This document shows, one piece after another, positions 23,690 to 32,590 of a DNA stretch of 54,533 nucleotides; position 1 is the stretch's first letter; every line of letters begins with the position of its first letter. Location: contig PYJD01000029.1 of assembly GCA_003635315.1 (NCBI GenBank), forward strand, positions 1 through 54,533, in the 5' to 3' direction. Position numbers and translations under genes: made by a program. The notes under the pieces were generated by a model. That model searched no databases, had not been told where the DNA came from, and was given only the letters and a program-made list of their open reading frames with translations. Source of the DNA: Candidatus Poribacteria bacterium (GTDB lineage: Bacteria; Poribacteria; WGA-4E; WGA-3G).

Positions 23690-24274
23690 TTACGGTTCTT
23701 TTAATTCAACATCTTCAGCAAATCTACTCATTTCGGGACCACCTTGTCCAGCATATTTATTCGCAGGTTTTAGATGGTACGGAACACTCGATGGTGAAGA
23801 AAGCTGTTCAAAGGTAAATGCACATATACGCATACCAGGATATAACTTCACAGGCATCCTGCCAAGATTACCAAGTTCCAACGTTGCATTTCCTACCCAA
23901 CCTGGATCAAATAGTCCTGCTGTGCTGTGAACAATAATACCGAGTCTACCAACGCTACTTCTTCCTTCAAGTCTCGCCATCACATCGTCGGCTAATTCCA
24001 GTTTTTCTTTTGTCGCCGCCAGTACAAATTCTCCCGGCTGCATCGTAAAAGCATCACCCTCAGGTACATCAATTCTTCGCATCAGATCATCAACATCTAC
24101 CTTTGCTTTCAAATCAATAAAAGCATGTTTGCTATGCTCAAATACTCGAAATACATTACCCAATCTACAATCAAGTGAACAACTCCCTAATTGTGTATCT
24201 AAATTGGGTTCCGGGGTTATCTTTATTTTTCCTTCGTCCATATATTTTAGGATATCTACATTTGATAAAACCAT
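23690..24274 (-). CDS. dcd: dCTP deaminase
   Basis: 194 residues, matching the family size. It converts dCTP to dUTP in thymidylate synthesis. The core 'RLEGRSSVGRLGIIVHSTAGLFDPGWVGNATLELGN' (about 101-136) contains the nucleotide-binding R105-S-S, with the catalytic Glu133 in 'TLELGN'. 'MQPGEFVLAAT' and 'PGMRICAFTFEQL' are also typical. The form is closer to the single-function enzyme than to the deaminase/dUTPase type, judged by eye. Confidence 0.93.
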   Translation of the reverse strand: MVLSNVDILKYMDEGKIKITPEPNLDTQLGSCSLDCRLGNVFRVFEHSKHAFIDLKAKVDVDDLMRRIDVPEGDAFTMQPGEFVLAATKEKLELADDVMARLEGRSSVGRLGIIVHSTAGLFDPGWVGNATLELGNLGRMPVKLYPGMRICAFTFEQLSSPSSVPYHLKPANKYAGQGGPEMSRFAEDVELKEP

Positions 24275-24341
24275 ATTTTTAATTTACCATACTTTTACTA
24301 AGTTGTCACGTTTTTTGTAGGTGGATTGTTAATGAAAGTCG

Positions 24342-25667
24342 CTATTCTTCCCATTCGTCTGGTGGGATGCTACGATAGGAATAATCTAAGAGGGTGATAG
24401 GATGCATCGCTTTCATCTTTAAACCATGATTCTGGATTCCAAGTTGGATTTGGAGAAGACATCCTGGATTACCAGTTGCAACAATATCAGCATCCGTATC
24501 ACTGATATGTTTCATCTTGGTTTCCAGAATATCCTGAGATAGTTCGGGTTGCGTGATATTATATATTCCCGCACTACCACAACACCATTCGGATTCTGTT
24601 AACTCAATCAGTTCAAGTTCTGGAATGGCTTGTAAAACCTTTCGCGGTTGCAGTTTTACACTTTGTCCGTGTAGGAGATGGCACGGTTCATCGTACGTAA
24701 CACGTAATGGGATTTTACCGTTTGGCGGTATCATCTCAATTTCTGCTAAGAACTCGCTGATGTCACGCATTTTCTGGCTAAAGTGTTCCGCCTTTTCGGC
24801 ATAATCGGTATGTTCCAGAAGTGCTTCATACTCCTTGAGTGTTGCTCCACATCCAGCAGAATTGATGATTACAGCATCCAAATTTTCATGCTCAAATGCA
24901 TCTATATTCTGTTTAGCCAATGTGGATGCCACATCACGTACACCGTTATGTAAATGTAATGCGCCACAACACGTTTGTTTTCTCGGTGTAACTACCTCAC
25001 ATCCATTCTGCGTAAGTACTCGGATAGTGGCAAGGTTCGTATCTGTAAATACCTGATTCATAATACAACCTGGAATAAAACCGACACGATAACGGGTCTC
25101 TCCTTCTGCGGGGGTGATATCTCGCATCGTGTATTTGAGTTTTGGAGAAGGTATTTTTGGAAGTAATGACTCCATCTGTCCCATCTGTCCCATCAGCTTA
25201 AGGATCCCAGTTTTTTGAACTAACCAACGTATACCGAGTTTTTGGTATAACCACATCAGTTCGAAAATAAGATCTAATCGGTCTTTGTTTGGGAGTATAT
25301 GTTTGAAGACGAGATCACTCCAGAAACGATAACTTGTTGAACGGGAGACGTTCTGTTCGTAAATAGCACGTGCTTGTTCAAGGAGTTCACCAAAATGGAC
25401 ACCAGAAGGACACGCAGTCTCACATGCACGGCAATCCAGACATCGATAGATGTATTCAGCCCATTCTTCGTTAAGCGGTGTTGGATCTTGTGGTTTGAAT
25501 GCACTCCCCATAAGGTATAATCTACCTCTGGGTGAGTCTGTTTCAAGCCCTAATTCACGATAAGTGGGACAGGTAGGTAAGCAGAGACCACAATGTGTAC
25601 AAGCATCCCATTTCTTCCAACTGAAGGAATCTGTACCGATTAGTGGCTGGGTTTGAGGAGTGGACAT
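24342..25667 (-). CDS. glcF: Glycolate oxidase iron-sulfur subunit
   Basis: A 441-residue protein with two [4Fe-4S] ferredoxin motifs, C23xxC26xxC29xxxC33 and C76xxC79xxC82xxxC86, followed by two CCG domains ('QTCCGALHLHNG' and 'SEWCCGSAGIYN'). This is the layout of GlcF, which passes electrons from the FAD subunits of glycolate oxidase to the membrane. The partner genes glcD and glcE are not in the window, so it may work with subunits encoded elsewhere or belong to a related (S)-2-hydroxy-acid or lactate enzyme. Confidence 0.9.
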   Translation of the reverse strand: MSTPQTQPLIGTDSFSWKKWDACTHCGLCLPTCPTYRELGLETDSPRGRLYLMGSAFKPQDPTPLNEEWAEYIYRCLDCRACETACPSGVHFGELLEQARAIYEQNVSRSTSYRFWSDLVFKHILPNKDRLDLIFELMWLYQKLGIRWLVQKTGILKLMGQMGQMESLLPKIPSPKLKYTMRDITPAEGETRYRVGFIPGCIMNQVFTDTNLATIRVLTQNGCEVVTPRKQTCCGALHLHNGVRDVASTLAKQNIDAFEHENLDAVIINSAGCGATLKEYEALLEHTDYAEKAEHFSQKMRDISEFLAEIEMIPPNGKIPLRVTYDEPCHLLHGQSVKLQPRKVLQAIPELELIELTESEWCCGSAGIYNITQPELSQDILETKMKHISDTDADIVATGNPGCLLQIQLGIQNHGLKMKAMHPITLLDYSYRSIPPDEWEE

Positions 25668-25719
25668 GTAGTTCGAAACTTATTCTTTTGCTCAGTTTTA
25701 TCTATGAACTAAGTTGGTA

Positions 25720-26064
25720 TCAATATTTATGAAATTTCATCATTATCATACCAACAATAAAAATCAAAGTAAGTACGATTAAAACAATCGTAGTAAAAAC
25801 CATAAATTTGGAATCTTGACCTATTGCAGCACTTTTCTTAAGACCACTCATTCTATTTTCATTTATCTTATCCACAAGCTGATGTTTTTCGCTTTGTGTC
25901 AAGTCTTGCTTTTTCGCAGTGGACTCAGACGATATTGGGGTGTATTTACCCTTTTTCCTATGTTTTGGCCAGACAAGCACAAGAAGTAGAATACATCCTA
26001 AAAAGGTTAATATGTGTACTGGGTAAGCTACAAGTAATTCTAAAACACCACCTAAATCATACAT
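25720..26064 (-). CDS. Small membrane protein of unknown function, 114 residues
   Basis: The protein has two membrane helices (about residues 7-31 and 87-108) joined by a basic, polar loop ('WPKHRKKGKYTPISSESTAKKQDLTQSEKHQLVDK'). There is no recognised domain. It lies between glcF and larE on the same strand, 14 bases from larE, so it is probably part of their transcript. The start at 26064 is the first ATG of the frame. It is most likely real but functionally unknown. Confidence 0.6.
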   Translation of the reverse strand: MYDLGGVLELLVAYPVHILTFLGCILLLVLVWPKHRKKGKYTPISSESTAKKQDLTQSEKHQLVDKINENRMSGLKKSAAIGQDSKFMVFTTIVLIVLTLIFIVGMIMMKFHKY

Positions 26065-26078
26065 CTATTATTCCTCTG

Positions 26079-26933
26079 TTAAGTTAACTGACTGACTTGT
26101 GTTTTTGTTACTCCTTCATTTAGGCTACCGGAACGATATCCCTGTAGATCAAGTGTGACGTGGGTATATCCCAATGTATTAAAATGTTCATTGATCTGAT
26201 TTCGTGTTTCTTTCTTGAAAAACCGGGTCATTTCATCTGCTTCCAGTTCAATTCTGGCAAGTTCACCGTGGTGGCGGACACGGAATTGACGGATACCCAT
26301 ATCATATAGAAATTGTTCTGCTGCATCAACTTGACGTAGTAATTCGCGTGTAATACGCATACCGTATGGGAAACGTGATGAAAGACAAGCAAACGCAGGT
26401 TTATCCCACGTTGGGAGATCCCACACTTTAGAAATCTCTCGGATTTCGGCTTTCGTCAAATCAACATCAATTAGCGGTGCTTGTATACCCATCTGTTTTG
26501 CTGCATCCATTCCGGGGCGATGATCACCCACATCGTCGGGGATGGCACCATAGACAATTGTACCAACATCGTATTTATCAGCAATTGGACGCAGTTTATC
26601 GAACAACTCTGTCTTACAAAAGAAGCAACGATTTGTGGGGTTGCTCGCATATCCCTCCAAATCTAATTCTTCAGTATTAACCGTTTCAAAGCGAATACCA
26701 ATCTGCTTGGCAATATCTTGCGCAGCCTTCATTTCTCTGATTGGGTATGAATCGGAAATAGCAGTAACAGCAAGCGCATTTTCTCCTAATGCATGCTGTG
26801 CAGCTTCTGCAAGAAATGTACTATCTACACCCCCAGAGAAGGCGACAATAACCCTTTCATAGTCGCGTAGACATTCATAGAGGTGGTCTACTTTGGTTTG
26901 TAAAGTGTGAGATTCTATAGGTTTGGGTACCAT
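26079..26933 (-). CDS. larE: ATP-dependent sacrificial sulfur transferase LarE
   Basis: A 284-residue PP-loop enzyme with 'AFSGGVDSTFL' (31-41) and 'PAFACLSSRFPYGMRI', whose Cys183 corresponds to the sacrificial cysteine (C176 of Lactobacillus LarE) that donates sulfur to the nickel-pincer nucleotide cofactor of lactate racemase. A C103xxC106 pair also occurs; some LarE forms instead hold an iron-sulfur cluster, but that needs three cysteines close together. larB, larC and larA are not present here, so the cofactor route must be completed elsewhere, or the protein serves another thiolation. It overlaps no neighbour and lies 18 bases after def. Confidence 0.88.
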   Translation of the reverse strand: MVPKPIESHTLQTKVDHLYECLRDYERVIVAFSGGVDSTFLAEAAQHALGENALAVTAISDSYPIREMKAAQDIAKQIGIRFETVNTEELDLEGYASNPTNRCFFCKTELFDKLRPIADKYDVGTIVYGAIPDDVGDHRPGMDAAKQMGIQAPLIDVDLTKAEIREISKVWDLPTWDKPAFACLSSRFPYGMRITRELLRQVDAAEQFLYDMGIRQFRVRHHGELARIELEADEMTRFFKKETRNQINEHFNTLGYTHVTLDLQGYRSGSLNEGVTKTQVSQLT

Positions 26934-26951
26934 AATTAACGTCCTAAAACA

Positions 26952-27551
26952 TTACGTGGGTCGATCAGCTTTCTGTATCTTCTTCAATTCATCACTTAGT
27001 AATTGTCTTTTTAAACCACTTATTCTATCTATAAAGAGAGTTCCATTTAAGTGGTCAATTTCGTGTTGGATAACACGGGCAAGTAATTCGTCTGCTTCAA
27101 ATTCAACTGATTGGTTTCGAAGGTCTACCGCTCTTACTATTATTTTTTCTGGTCTTTTTACATCTGCACGAAGGTCTGGTATACTCAAACACCCTTCTTC
27201 CGCTATATCTTCACCTTCAGAATTCAGAATCTCAGGATTAAACAACATAAAAAGCCCAGTTTCATCCTCTTTTTCCTCACGTATATCAACAATCAAGAAT
27301 CTTTTTAAGATACCAACCTGTGTTGCTGCTAAACCGATCCCGACTTCTGTATAGTAAAGGGTATTGAGCATGTCTTCAGCAAGTTTTACCTCTTCATAGG
27401 TAATCTCTGGAACTGGTGCTGCTCTTTTTCTAAGTACAGGGTCACCATAATATCGAAGTTGTAGTGGCTCCGTTTTCTCTAAGCGAGGTATTTCCTCTAC
27501 ACCCTCTTCTGAAGAATGTCTATTCTTACGTTTTCTTTTCGGGTTTGACAT
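26952..27551 (-). CDS. def: Peptide deformylase
   Basis: 199 residues. All three motifs of the metalloenzyme that removes the formyl group from nascent proteins are present: 'GIGLAATQVG' (71-80), 'EEGCLSIPD' (118-126, metal ligand Cys121) and 'QHEIDHLNG' (162-170, two His ligands and catalytic Glu). An N-terminal extension of about 25 basic and acidic residues precedes the normal start of the fold ('LQLRYYGDPVLRK'). An internal Met is not available nearer, so the extension is probably real. Confidence 0.95.
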   Translation of the reverse strand: MSNPKRKRKNRHSSEEGVEEIPRLEKTEPLQLRYYGDPVLRKRAAPVPEITYEEVKLAEDMLNTLYYTEVGIGLAATQVGILKRFLIVDIREEKEDETGLFMLFNPEILNSEGEDIAEEGCLSIPDLRADVKRPEKIIVRAVDLRNQSVEFEADELLARVIQHEIDHLNGTLFIDRISGLKRQLLSDELKKIQKADRPT

Positions 27552-27748
27552 ACGTCAGACAATCTCTCCAAATATCATTATCTTCATAAAAATCTGAAAT
27601 TAGATTACCACTTCAACTCAATTATGTCAAGCGAATTGCATTTGGCACAGAAGTTGGAGTCCTATAGAGACGGGATGTATATAATTATCAACAGTATTCT
27701 TCATTATGTTTATAGTGAACACTATTTGTTCGCATCCCACAACTCTTC

Positions 27749-27792
27749 TGTAGGAGCGACCTCCCGGTCGCGACCTTGAGGTCACTCCTACA
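27749..27792. repeat. Palindromic intergenic repeat (GTAGGAGCGACC type)
   Basis: Outer arms TGTAGGAG/CTCCTACA and inner arms GCGACC/GGTCGC form a branched hairpin between the def start and the 3' end of the sigma/WD40 gene. GTAGGAG-type palindromes also occur inside the MITE-like copies. It could end transcription of the sigma gene, but no U-run follows. Confidence 0.55.
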
Positions 27793-27812
27793 AGTAAAGT
27801 GTTTAATTAAAT

Positions 27813-30800
27813 CTAATGTATACTATAATCAGATGGAACATCCCAAAGAAGAATAGTTCCCGTTAAACGAGAATATAAATTTGCACTTGCAAGGATTTTG
27901 CCATCAGGTGAAAATACCAATTGCGTAATTGGACTTTCATACGGTTTGAATGTGGAAAGTTTTCGACCCGAAGGGATATCCCATAAGTATATATTTCCAT
28001 CTACATCACCACTCGCAAGACGATTACCACCCCTACTAAATGCTAATTTACACACAGCGTCTGGATGCTTGAGTGTTAAGATACGTGCTCGCGTCGGTAC
28101 ATCCCACACATAGATATTATTGCCGCCACTTCCAGCTACAACCATTCTTTCGTTTTGTGCTAATGCTATTGTTTCAACTCCCAAATCTATGAACTTCTTA
28201 CCGAACATAGCCTGCAATCTTTCAAGTCCACTTAGCTCTTTACTTGGAATCTTGAAAGTCGTAATTGTATTACCTTTGTATGTATCTAATATACGAATAT
28301 CATGCTTTTCTCCAATTGCGAGTGTTTTGCCATTATAGGAGAATGCTAATTTTAACGGAATCTTATGTTCTTTGTTTTTAATTTTATGTGAATTGTTTTT
28401 AATTTTATGTGAATGTAAGCTTTTTTCTGTGGGAATATGCCATACCTTCACAGATTGATTCCGATCTTTTACTGCAAAATATTCTCCATTTTCTGAAAAC
28501 GCGACTTCTGATACATAATTACGGATGTTATCCACGGTGGCTGTGATAATGTGGTAGATATTCGGAGTATGTGGTAGTGTACGATTGAATATCCCTTCTG
28601 TTAATGGATTTGGCCATGGTGATCTGATGGAAGGTCTGCTTAATATGACGTTAGAGATATTGCATTTCTTAGTGCTAATATCCCATATTCCGAATATACC
28701 TAAGGTGTTACATGTAAATAAGGTTTTGTTATCTTTGGAGAAAGCTAAGCTGAAAAGTGCAGGCTTTTCGTTGTTCTTCGGAACAAATCGCTGATTTTGT
28801 TCTAATTGTCTGTTTATATTATCCGGCACTTGTAACACCGACTTCTGGTTGCCAACATCTGCATCCCACAAATGGATTGCGTTACCAACCGTACCTGCAA
28901 CTGTTTTACCATCTTGACTGAAAGCCAACTTAGTAAATCTATTTGTATATCCAGTCGTGAATGAACGTTTATGTCTACCAGTATTGACCGACCAAAAATC
29001 TACTACCCCTTGGTGGTTTATGGTAGCAATAATTGTTCCATCAGGTGATAAGATAAAGTCCCATAGACCTCTACTTTTATTTTCAATTGTAGCAATTTCG
29101 GAACGGGTCTCCATATTCCATAACGTGATATCCTCTGTGTTAAATGCTCCTGCAAGGATTTTCCCATCTTTTGAGAATGTAAGTCTATACTTCCTTTGAA
29201 AATCAGAACGTATAATTGGAAACGTTCCGGTGAGTTTGTTGGTATCAAGGTTCCAGATATCCACACGCTTGTGATATGCAATCGCAAAGTTTTTACCATC
29301 TGGAGAAAATTCGAAGGAGTATAGTTCCCCTCTATGTAACGGAATTTTAGTTAGTTCCAGACCAGTGTTTGCATCCCTAACCCTAATTGTAATATCTGTA
29401 TATCCAGTGTTTGGATCCTTATCATTCCATATGATATCTGCATTTTCAACAGCAAAAATGGCGCGTGATTTATTGGCAAAACCCTTTACCATGACACTGC
29501 TTCTTGCATCTTTCAGGATGTCAAATTTTGGAAGTTTTGTAGTGTAGGTACTTAAAAGTTTTCCTGTGGTTATATCCCAAGTCCAAATTTTAGGTACATC
29601 CCATCTCAAAGATTTCCCGGTAAAAGTGGTTGATGCTTTTCTTTTAATACCTTCACCTACAAGCGTTTTCCCATCATCAAGGAATGTCAGCCCGAAAACC
29701 CAATCGGGAGATTTGAATGTTAAAAGAAGTTTCTGACTCTTAATATCCCAGATACGGCATTTCTTATCTCCACCAGCACTCGCAAGTTTTGTGCCATCTG
29801 GAGAGAATGCTATAAATCCTATTAACGCACTGTTTTCCGTAAGAAGGGCAGTTTCTTCACCCGATTGGATATCGTAGAGCCAAATACCTGTAGTACTGGC
29901 AATTGCTAAGCTACTACCGTCAGGGGACAACTGCATATCTGTAAATGCACCTTTCCCAAGTCGTCGTATTGCGCCTTCTGGTAATCCCCATAACGTATAA
30001 TCACTATTATCAGCAATAGTTTGGTTTGACTTCTCACTGTTGTCACTGTTCTTACCACCCTTATCGGAACCTCCACCTAACTGAATTCGTTCATCCTGTT
30101 TTATATTTAGTTTCTTGACAACCGGCGAATTAACCACTTCAACTGATGTTTCGGAGTGGGTATCCAAACTATAAGGTTTCTGAAAACGTCCTATGTATTG
30201 ACTACCTATTCCAAACATAAGGACAATCAAAATCACACTTGATGCACCTATTACCCATGGTATTAACGGTTTACTGGTAGAAGATGGAGTGGGTTTAATC
30301 TGAGAGATCCCATGCATAATGTTATCAGTAAGGGCAGGTGAAATTTGAAAGTTACCAATAGCCTCTTTGATCATCGATTCATGGTTTTTCAAACGTTTAC
30401 GTGCTCTATGAAGTCGACTCTTAATTGTATTTACGGAGACACCTAAGAACTTGCTCATTTCTTCACAAGTCATTTCTGAAAAGTAGTGGAGTGTTATAAC
30501 GGTGCGTTCACTCTCTTTTAAGGTCTCAAGCAATTTCTGTACCACTTCCAATGTAGCTTGGTATGAATTATTTGCTTGTTCAGCCGCAACATGTCGCGAA
30601 TATGGATCATTATATATTTCTGATATGTCAATGTTATTCAGTACTTTTCCTTGTACTCGTTTCTTTCGGAACCATTCAAGACATTTACGCGTAGCAATGA
30701 CGTATAACCATCCTGAAAACTGGTTTGGCTTTTTCAATGTATGCAGTCTTTGATACGCTCTAATAAATGTATCCTGTGTAATATCTTCAGCGATATGAAA

Positions 30801-30923
30801 ATCACCTATTTTTCGCCAGGTGAGTGCGTGAACTTGTCTTTGATATTTCTTTACTAATTCAGAGAATGCTGTATTATCTCCTGCCAGTGTTCGTTGAATC
30901 AGTTCTGTGTCGTTATTTTTCAT
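27813..30923 (-). CDS. ECF-type sigma factor - transmembrane helix - WD40 propeller fusion
   Basis: A 1036-residue fusion. Residues 18-88 are sigma region 2 ('FSELVKKYQRQVHALTWRK', 'AEDITQDTFIRAYQRL', 'FSGWLYVIATRKCLEWFRKKR'), and residues 128-178 are region 4 with the helix-turn-helix 'MTCEEMSKFLGVSVNTIKSRLHRARKRL'. A single membrane helix follows (219-241), and positive charges before it put the sigma part inside the cell. From about residue 310 to the end come WD40 repeats ('LGKGAFTDMQLSPDGSSLAIASTTGIWLYDI' and more), expected to lie outside. Planctomycetes are known to have ECF factors with WD40 tails, so the idea is not unique, but a membrane-tethered sigma factor with an outside sensor is unusual. 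There is no separate anti-sigma gene. Met203 aligns with the start of the sigma-less paralogues. Confidence 0.9.
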   Translation of the reverse strand: MKNNDTELIQRTLAGDNTAFSELVKKYQRQVHALTWRKIGDFHIAEDITQDTFIRAYQRLHTLKKPNQFSGWLYVIATRKCLEWFRKKRVQGKVLNNIDISEIYNDPYSRHVAAEQANNSYQATLEVVQKLLETLKESERTVITLHYFSEMTCEEMSKFLGVSVNTIKSRLHRARKRLKNHESMIKEAIGNFQISPALTDNIMHGISQIKPTPSSTSKPLIPWVIGASSVILIVLMFGIGSQYIGRFQKPYSLDTHSETSVEVVNSPVVKKLNIKQDERIQLGGGSDKGGKNSDNSEKSNQTIADNSDYTLWGLPEGAIRRLGKGAFTDMQLSPDGSSLAIASTTGIWLYDIQSGEETALLTENSALIGFIAFSPDGTKLASAGGDKKCRIWDIKSQKLLLTFKSPDWVFGLTFLDDGKTLVGEGIKRKASTTFTGKSLRWDVPKIWTWDITTGKLLSTYTTKLPKFDILKDARSSVMVKGFANKSRAIFAVENADIIWNDKDPNTGYTDITIRVRDANTGLELTKIPLHRGELYSFEFSPDGKNFAIAYHKRVDIWNLDTNKLTGTFPIIRSDFQRKYRLTFSKDGKILAGAFNTEDITLWNMETRSEIATIENKSRGLWDFILSPDGTIIATINHQGVVDFWSVNTGRHKRSFTTGYTNRFTKLAFSQDGKTVAGTVGNAIHLWDADVGNQKSVLQVPDNINRQLEQNQRFVPKNNEKPALFSLAFSKDNKTLFTCNTLGIFGIWDISTKKCNISNVILSRPSIRSPWPNPLTEGIFNRTLPHTPNIYHIITATVDNIRNYVSEVAFSENGEYFAVKDRNQSVKVWHIPTEKSLHSHKIKNNSHKIKNKEHKIPLKLAFSYNGKTLAIGEKHDIRILDTYKGNTITTFKIPSKELSGLERLQAMFGKKFIDLGVETIALAQNERMVVAGSGGNNIYVWDVPTRARILTLKHPDAVCKLAFSRGGNRLASGDVDGNIYLWDIPSGRKLSTFKPYESPITQLVFSPDGKILASANLYSRLTGTILLWDVPSDYSIH

Positions 30924-30971
30924 TGATGGTCTCCATGCGGTATAGATCCATTAATTCATTTCGCATATAGT

Positions 30972-30998
30972 GACGCGTGAAACACCCGTATAGGTGCA
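30972..30998 (-). promoter_or_regulatory. Candidate ECF promoter of the sigma/WD40 gene
   Basis: On the minus strand AAAATTATGCACC, then 15 bases ending in GTTTCA, then CGCGTCAC. The second intact sigma/WD40 gene has the same blocks at 36446-36483 with a 16-base spacing. CGTC is a common ECF -10 element. Self-regulation by the encoded factor is inferred. Confidence 0.5.
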
Positions 30999-31125
30999 TA
31001 ATTTTATAAAAAGAACAAGTTCTACACAAATATTAAAATTCTAATCTACGATTTTTATGTATAAGAGGTTAGGTTTCAAACACTATCCAAATCCCACAAA
31101 TTGTCTCAGTTCAAATAAGCCTTTC

Positions 31126-31154
31126 TTGACAAAATAGAATACGAGGTATAGAAT
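31126..31154 (+). promoter_or_regulatory. Sigma-70 promoter of the GH32 gene
   Basis: TTGACA (31126-31131), a 17-base spacer and TAGAAT (31149-31154). The -10 box covers an in-frame ATG at 31153, which rules that codon out as start. Confidence 0.75.
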
Positions 31155-31221
31155 GTCAACTAAAATATACCGTTGTCAGAAAGCAAGCACAGACTATCCA
31201 CATTTAAAGAGAGGAAAGGTA

Positions 31222-32568
31222 ATGATTCAAACTGCATATAATGAAACGTATCGTCCACAATTCCATTTTACACCAAAAACAAATTGGACCAACGATCCAA
31301 ACGGATTGATATATTATAAAGGGGAATATCACCTCTTTTTTCAACATAATCCAACCGGGATAAATTGGGGAAACATGACATGGGGACACGCCGTAAGTCG
31401 AGATCTTGTTCACTGGAAACAACTCCCTCACGCCATTCATCCTGATGAACTTGGTACAATCTTTTCAGGTTCAGGGGTTGTAGATTGGAACAATACTGCC
31501 GGATTCCAAACTGGAGACGAATCGGTTCTGGTGGCTTTCTATACTTCCGCAGGAAACCATGCCCCCGAACCTGTGCCGTTCACACAAAGCATCGCCTATA
31601 GCAATGACCGTGGTAGAAGTTGGACTAAATATGAAGGCAATCCTGTCATTGAACATATTGTCGCCAGCAATCGTGACCCAAAGGTAATCTGGCATGAACC
31701 TACAAATAAATGGGTTATGACTCTTTTCCTTGACGGAAATGACTTTGCTTTTTTCGGATCCACGAACCTAAGGGAATGGGAACGACTTTCAGACATAAAG
31801 ATACCAGATGGAGAATGTCCAGATATCTTCGAACTTCCCGTTGATGACGATCCCGATAATACGAAATGGGTGTTCTGGGGTGCTGGTGGGAAGTATTATG
31901 TCGGGGATTTTGATGGCACAACTTTCACACCTGATGGTGAATCACACAGAGCTGATTACGGCGCGAACTTTTACGCCGCACAAACTTGGAGCGATATACC
32001 CGATTCGGATGGACGCCGTTTGCAAATCGCTTGGATGAACGGTAGTAATCCACCTGAGATGCCGTTTAATCAGCAAATGAGTTTCCCATGCGTGTTGACG
32101 CTCCGGACAACATCAGATGGTATCCGATTACATCGTGAACCTGTTGAAGAAATCGTAAATATCCATGACTATACACACGCTTGGAGTAATGTACCACTTA
32201 ATCCTGATGAAAACCTTCTTGATGGATTAACTGGGGAACTCTTTGATATCCGTGCAGAGATCGAACTCAATGATGCATCGGCTATCGGTTTCAAGATCCG
32301 TGGGCAAGATGTACGATACAGTGTAGAAGAAAAGCAGTTAACCTTCCTTGAAAGGAGTGGACCACTTACCTCCCAAGACGGTAAGATCCAATTGCAGATT
32401 TTGGTAGATCGTATCTCTATTGAAGCATTTGGAAATGCAGGGGCATTATCCATGACCTCCTACTTCGTTCCAGATCTTGACAATGCAGATATCGGTATTT
32501 ATTCTGAAGGTGGTTCTGCTACAATCGCATCCTTGAAAATACATGAGCTGAAATCATCTTGGGTGTAA
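31222..32568 (+). CDS. Glycoside hydrolase family 32 (beta-fructosidase / sucrose-6-phosphate hydrolase type)
   Basis: 448 residues with the three GH32 catalytic motifs: 'NWTNDPNG' (nucleophile D25), 'SNRDPKV' (transition-state Asp152) and 'GECPDIF' (acid/base Glu198). The five-bladed catalytic propeller fills residues 10-310, and the C-terminal beta-sandwich ('LDGLTGELFDIRAEIEL ... SIEAFGNAGALSMTSYFVPD') the rest. It splits fructose from sucrose, levan or inulin. No signal peptide is visible, so it acts in the cytoplasm. The start is the ATG at 31222 with GAGG 7 bases upstream. It sits between WD40 genes and may be controlled separately by its own promoter. Confidence 0.93.
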   Translation: MIQTAYNETYRPQFHFTPKTNWTNDPNGLIYYKGEYHLFFQHNPTGINWGNMTWGHAVSRDLVHWKQLPHAIHPDELGTIFSGSGVVDWNNTAGFQTGDESVLVAFYTSAGNHAPEPVPFTQSIAYSNDRGRSWTKYEGNPVIEHIVASNRDPKVIWHEPTNKWVMTLFLDGNDFAFFGSTNLREWERLSDIKIPDGECPDIFELPVDDDPDNTKWVFWGAGGKYYVGDFDGTTFTPDGESHRADYGANFYAAQTWSDIPDSDGRRLQIAWMNGSNPPEMPFNQQMSFPCVLTLRTTSDGIRLHREPVEEIVNIHDYTHAWSNVPLNPDENLLDGLTGELFDIRAEIELNDASAIGFKIRGQDVRYSVEEKQLTFLERSGPLTSQDGKIQLQILVDRISIEAFGNAGALSMTSYFVPDLDNADIGIYSEGGSATIASLKIHELKSSWV

Positions 32569-32590
32569 TCATTATATTACGGCAAACATC

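Noticed and set aside
31153..31221. Upstream ATG for the GH32 protein
   Set aside because: The codon lies in the -10 box of a strong promoter, and the ATG at 31222 has a good ribosome site.
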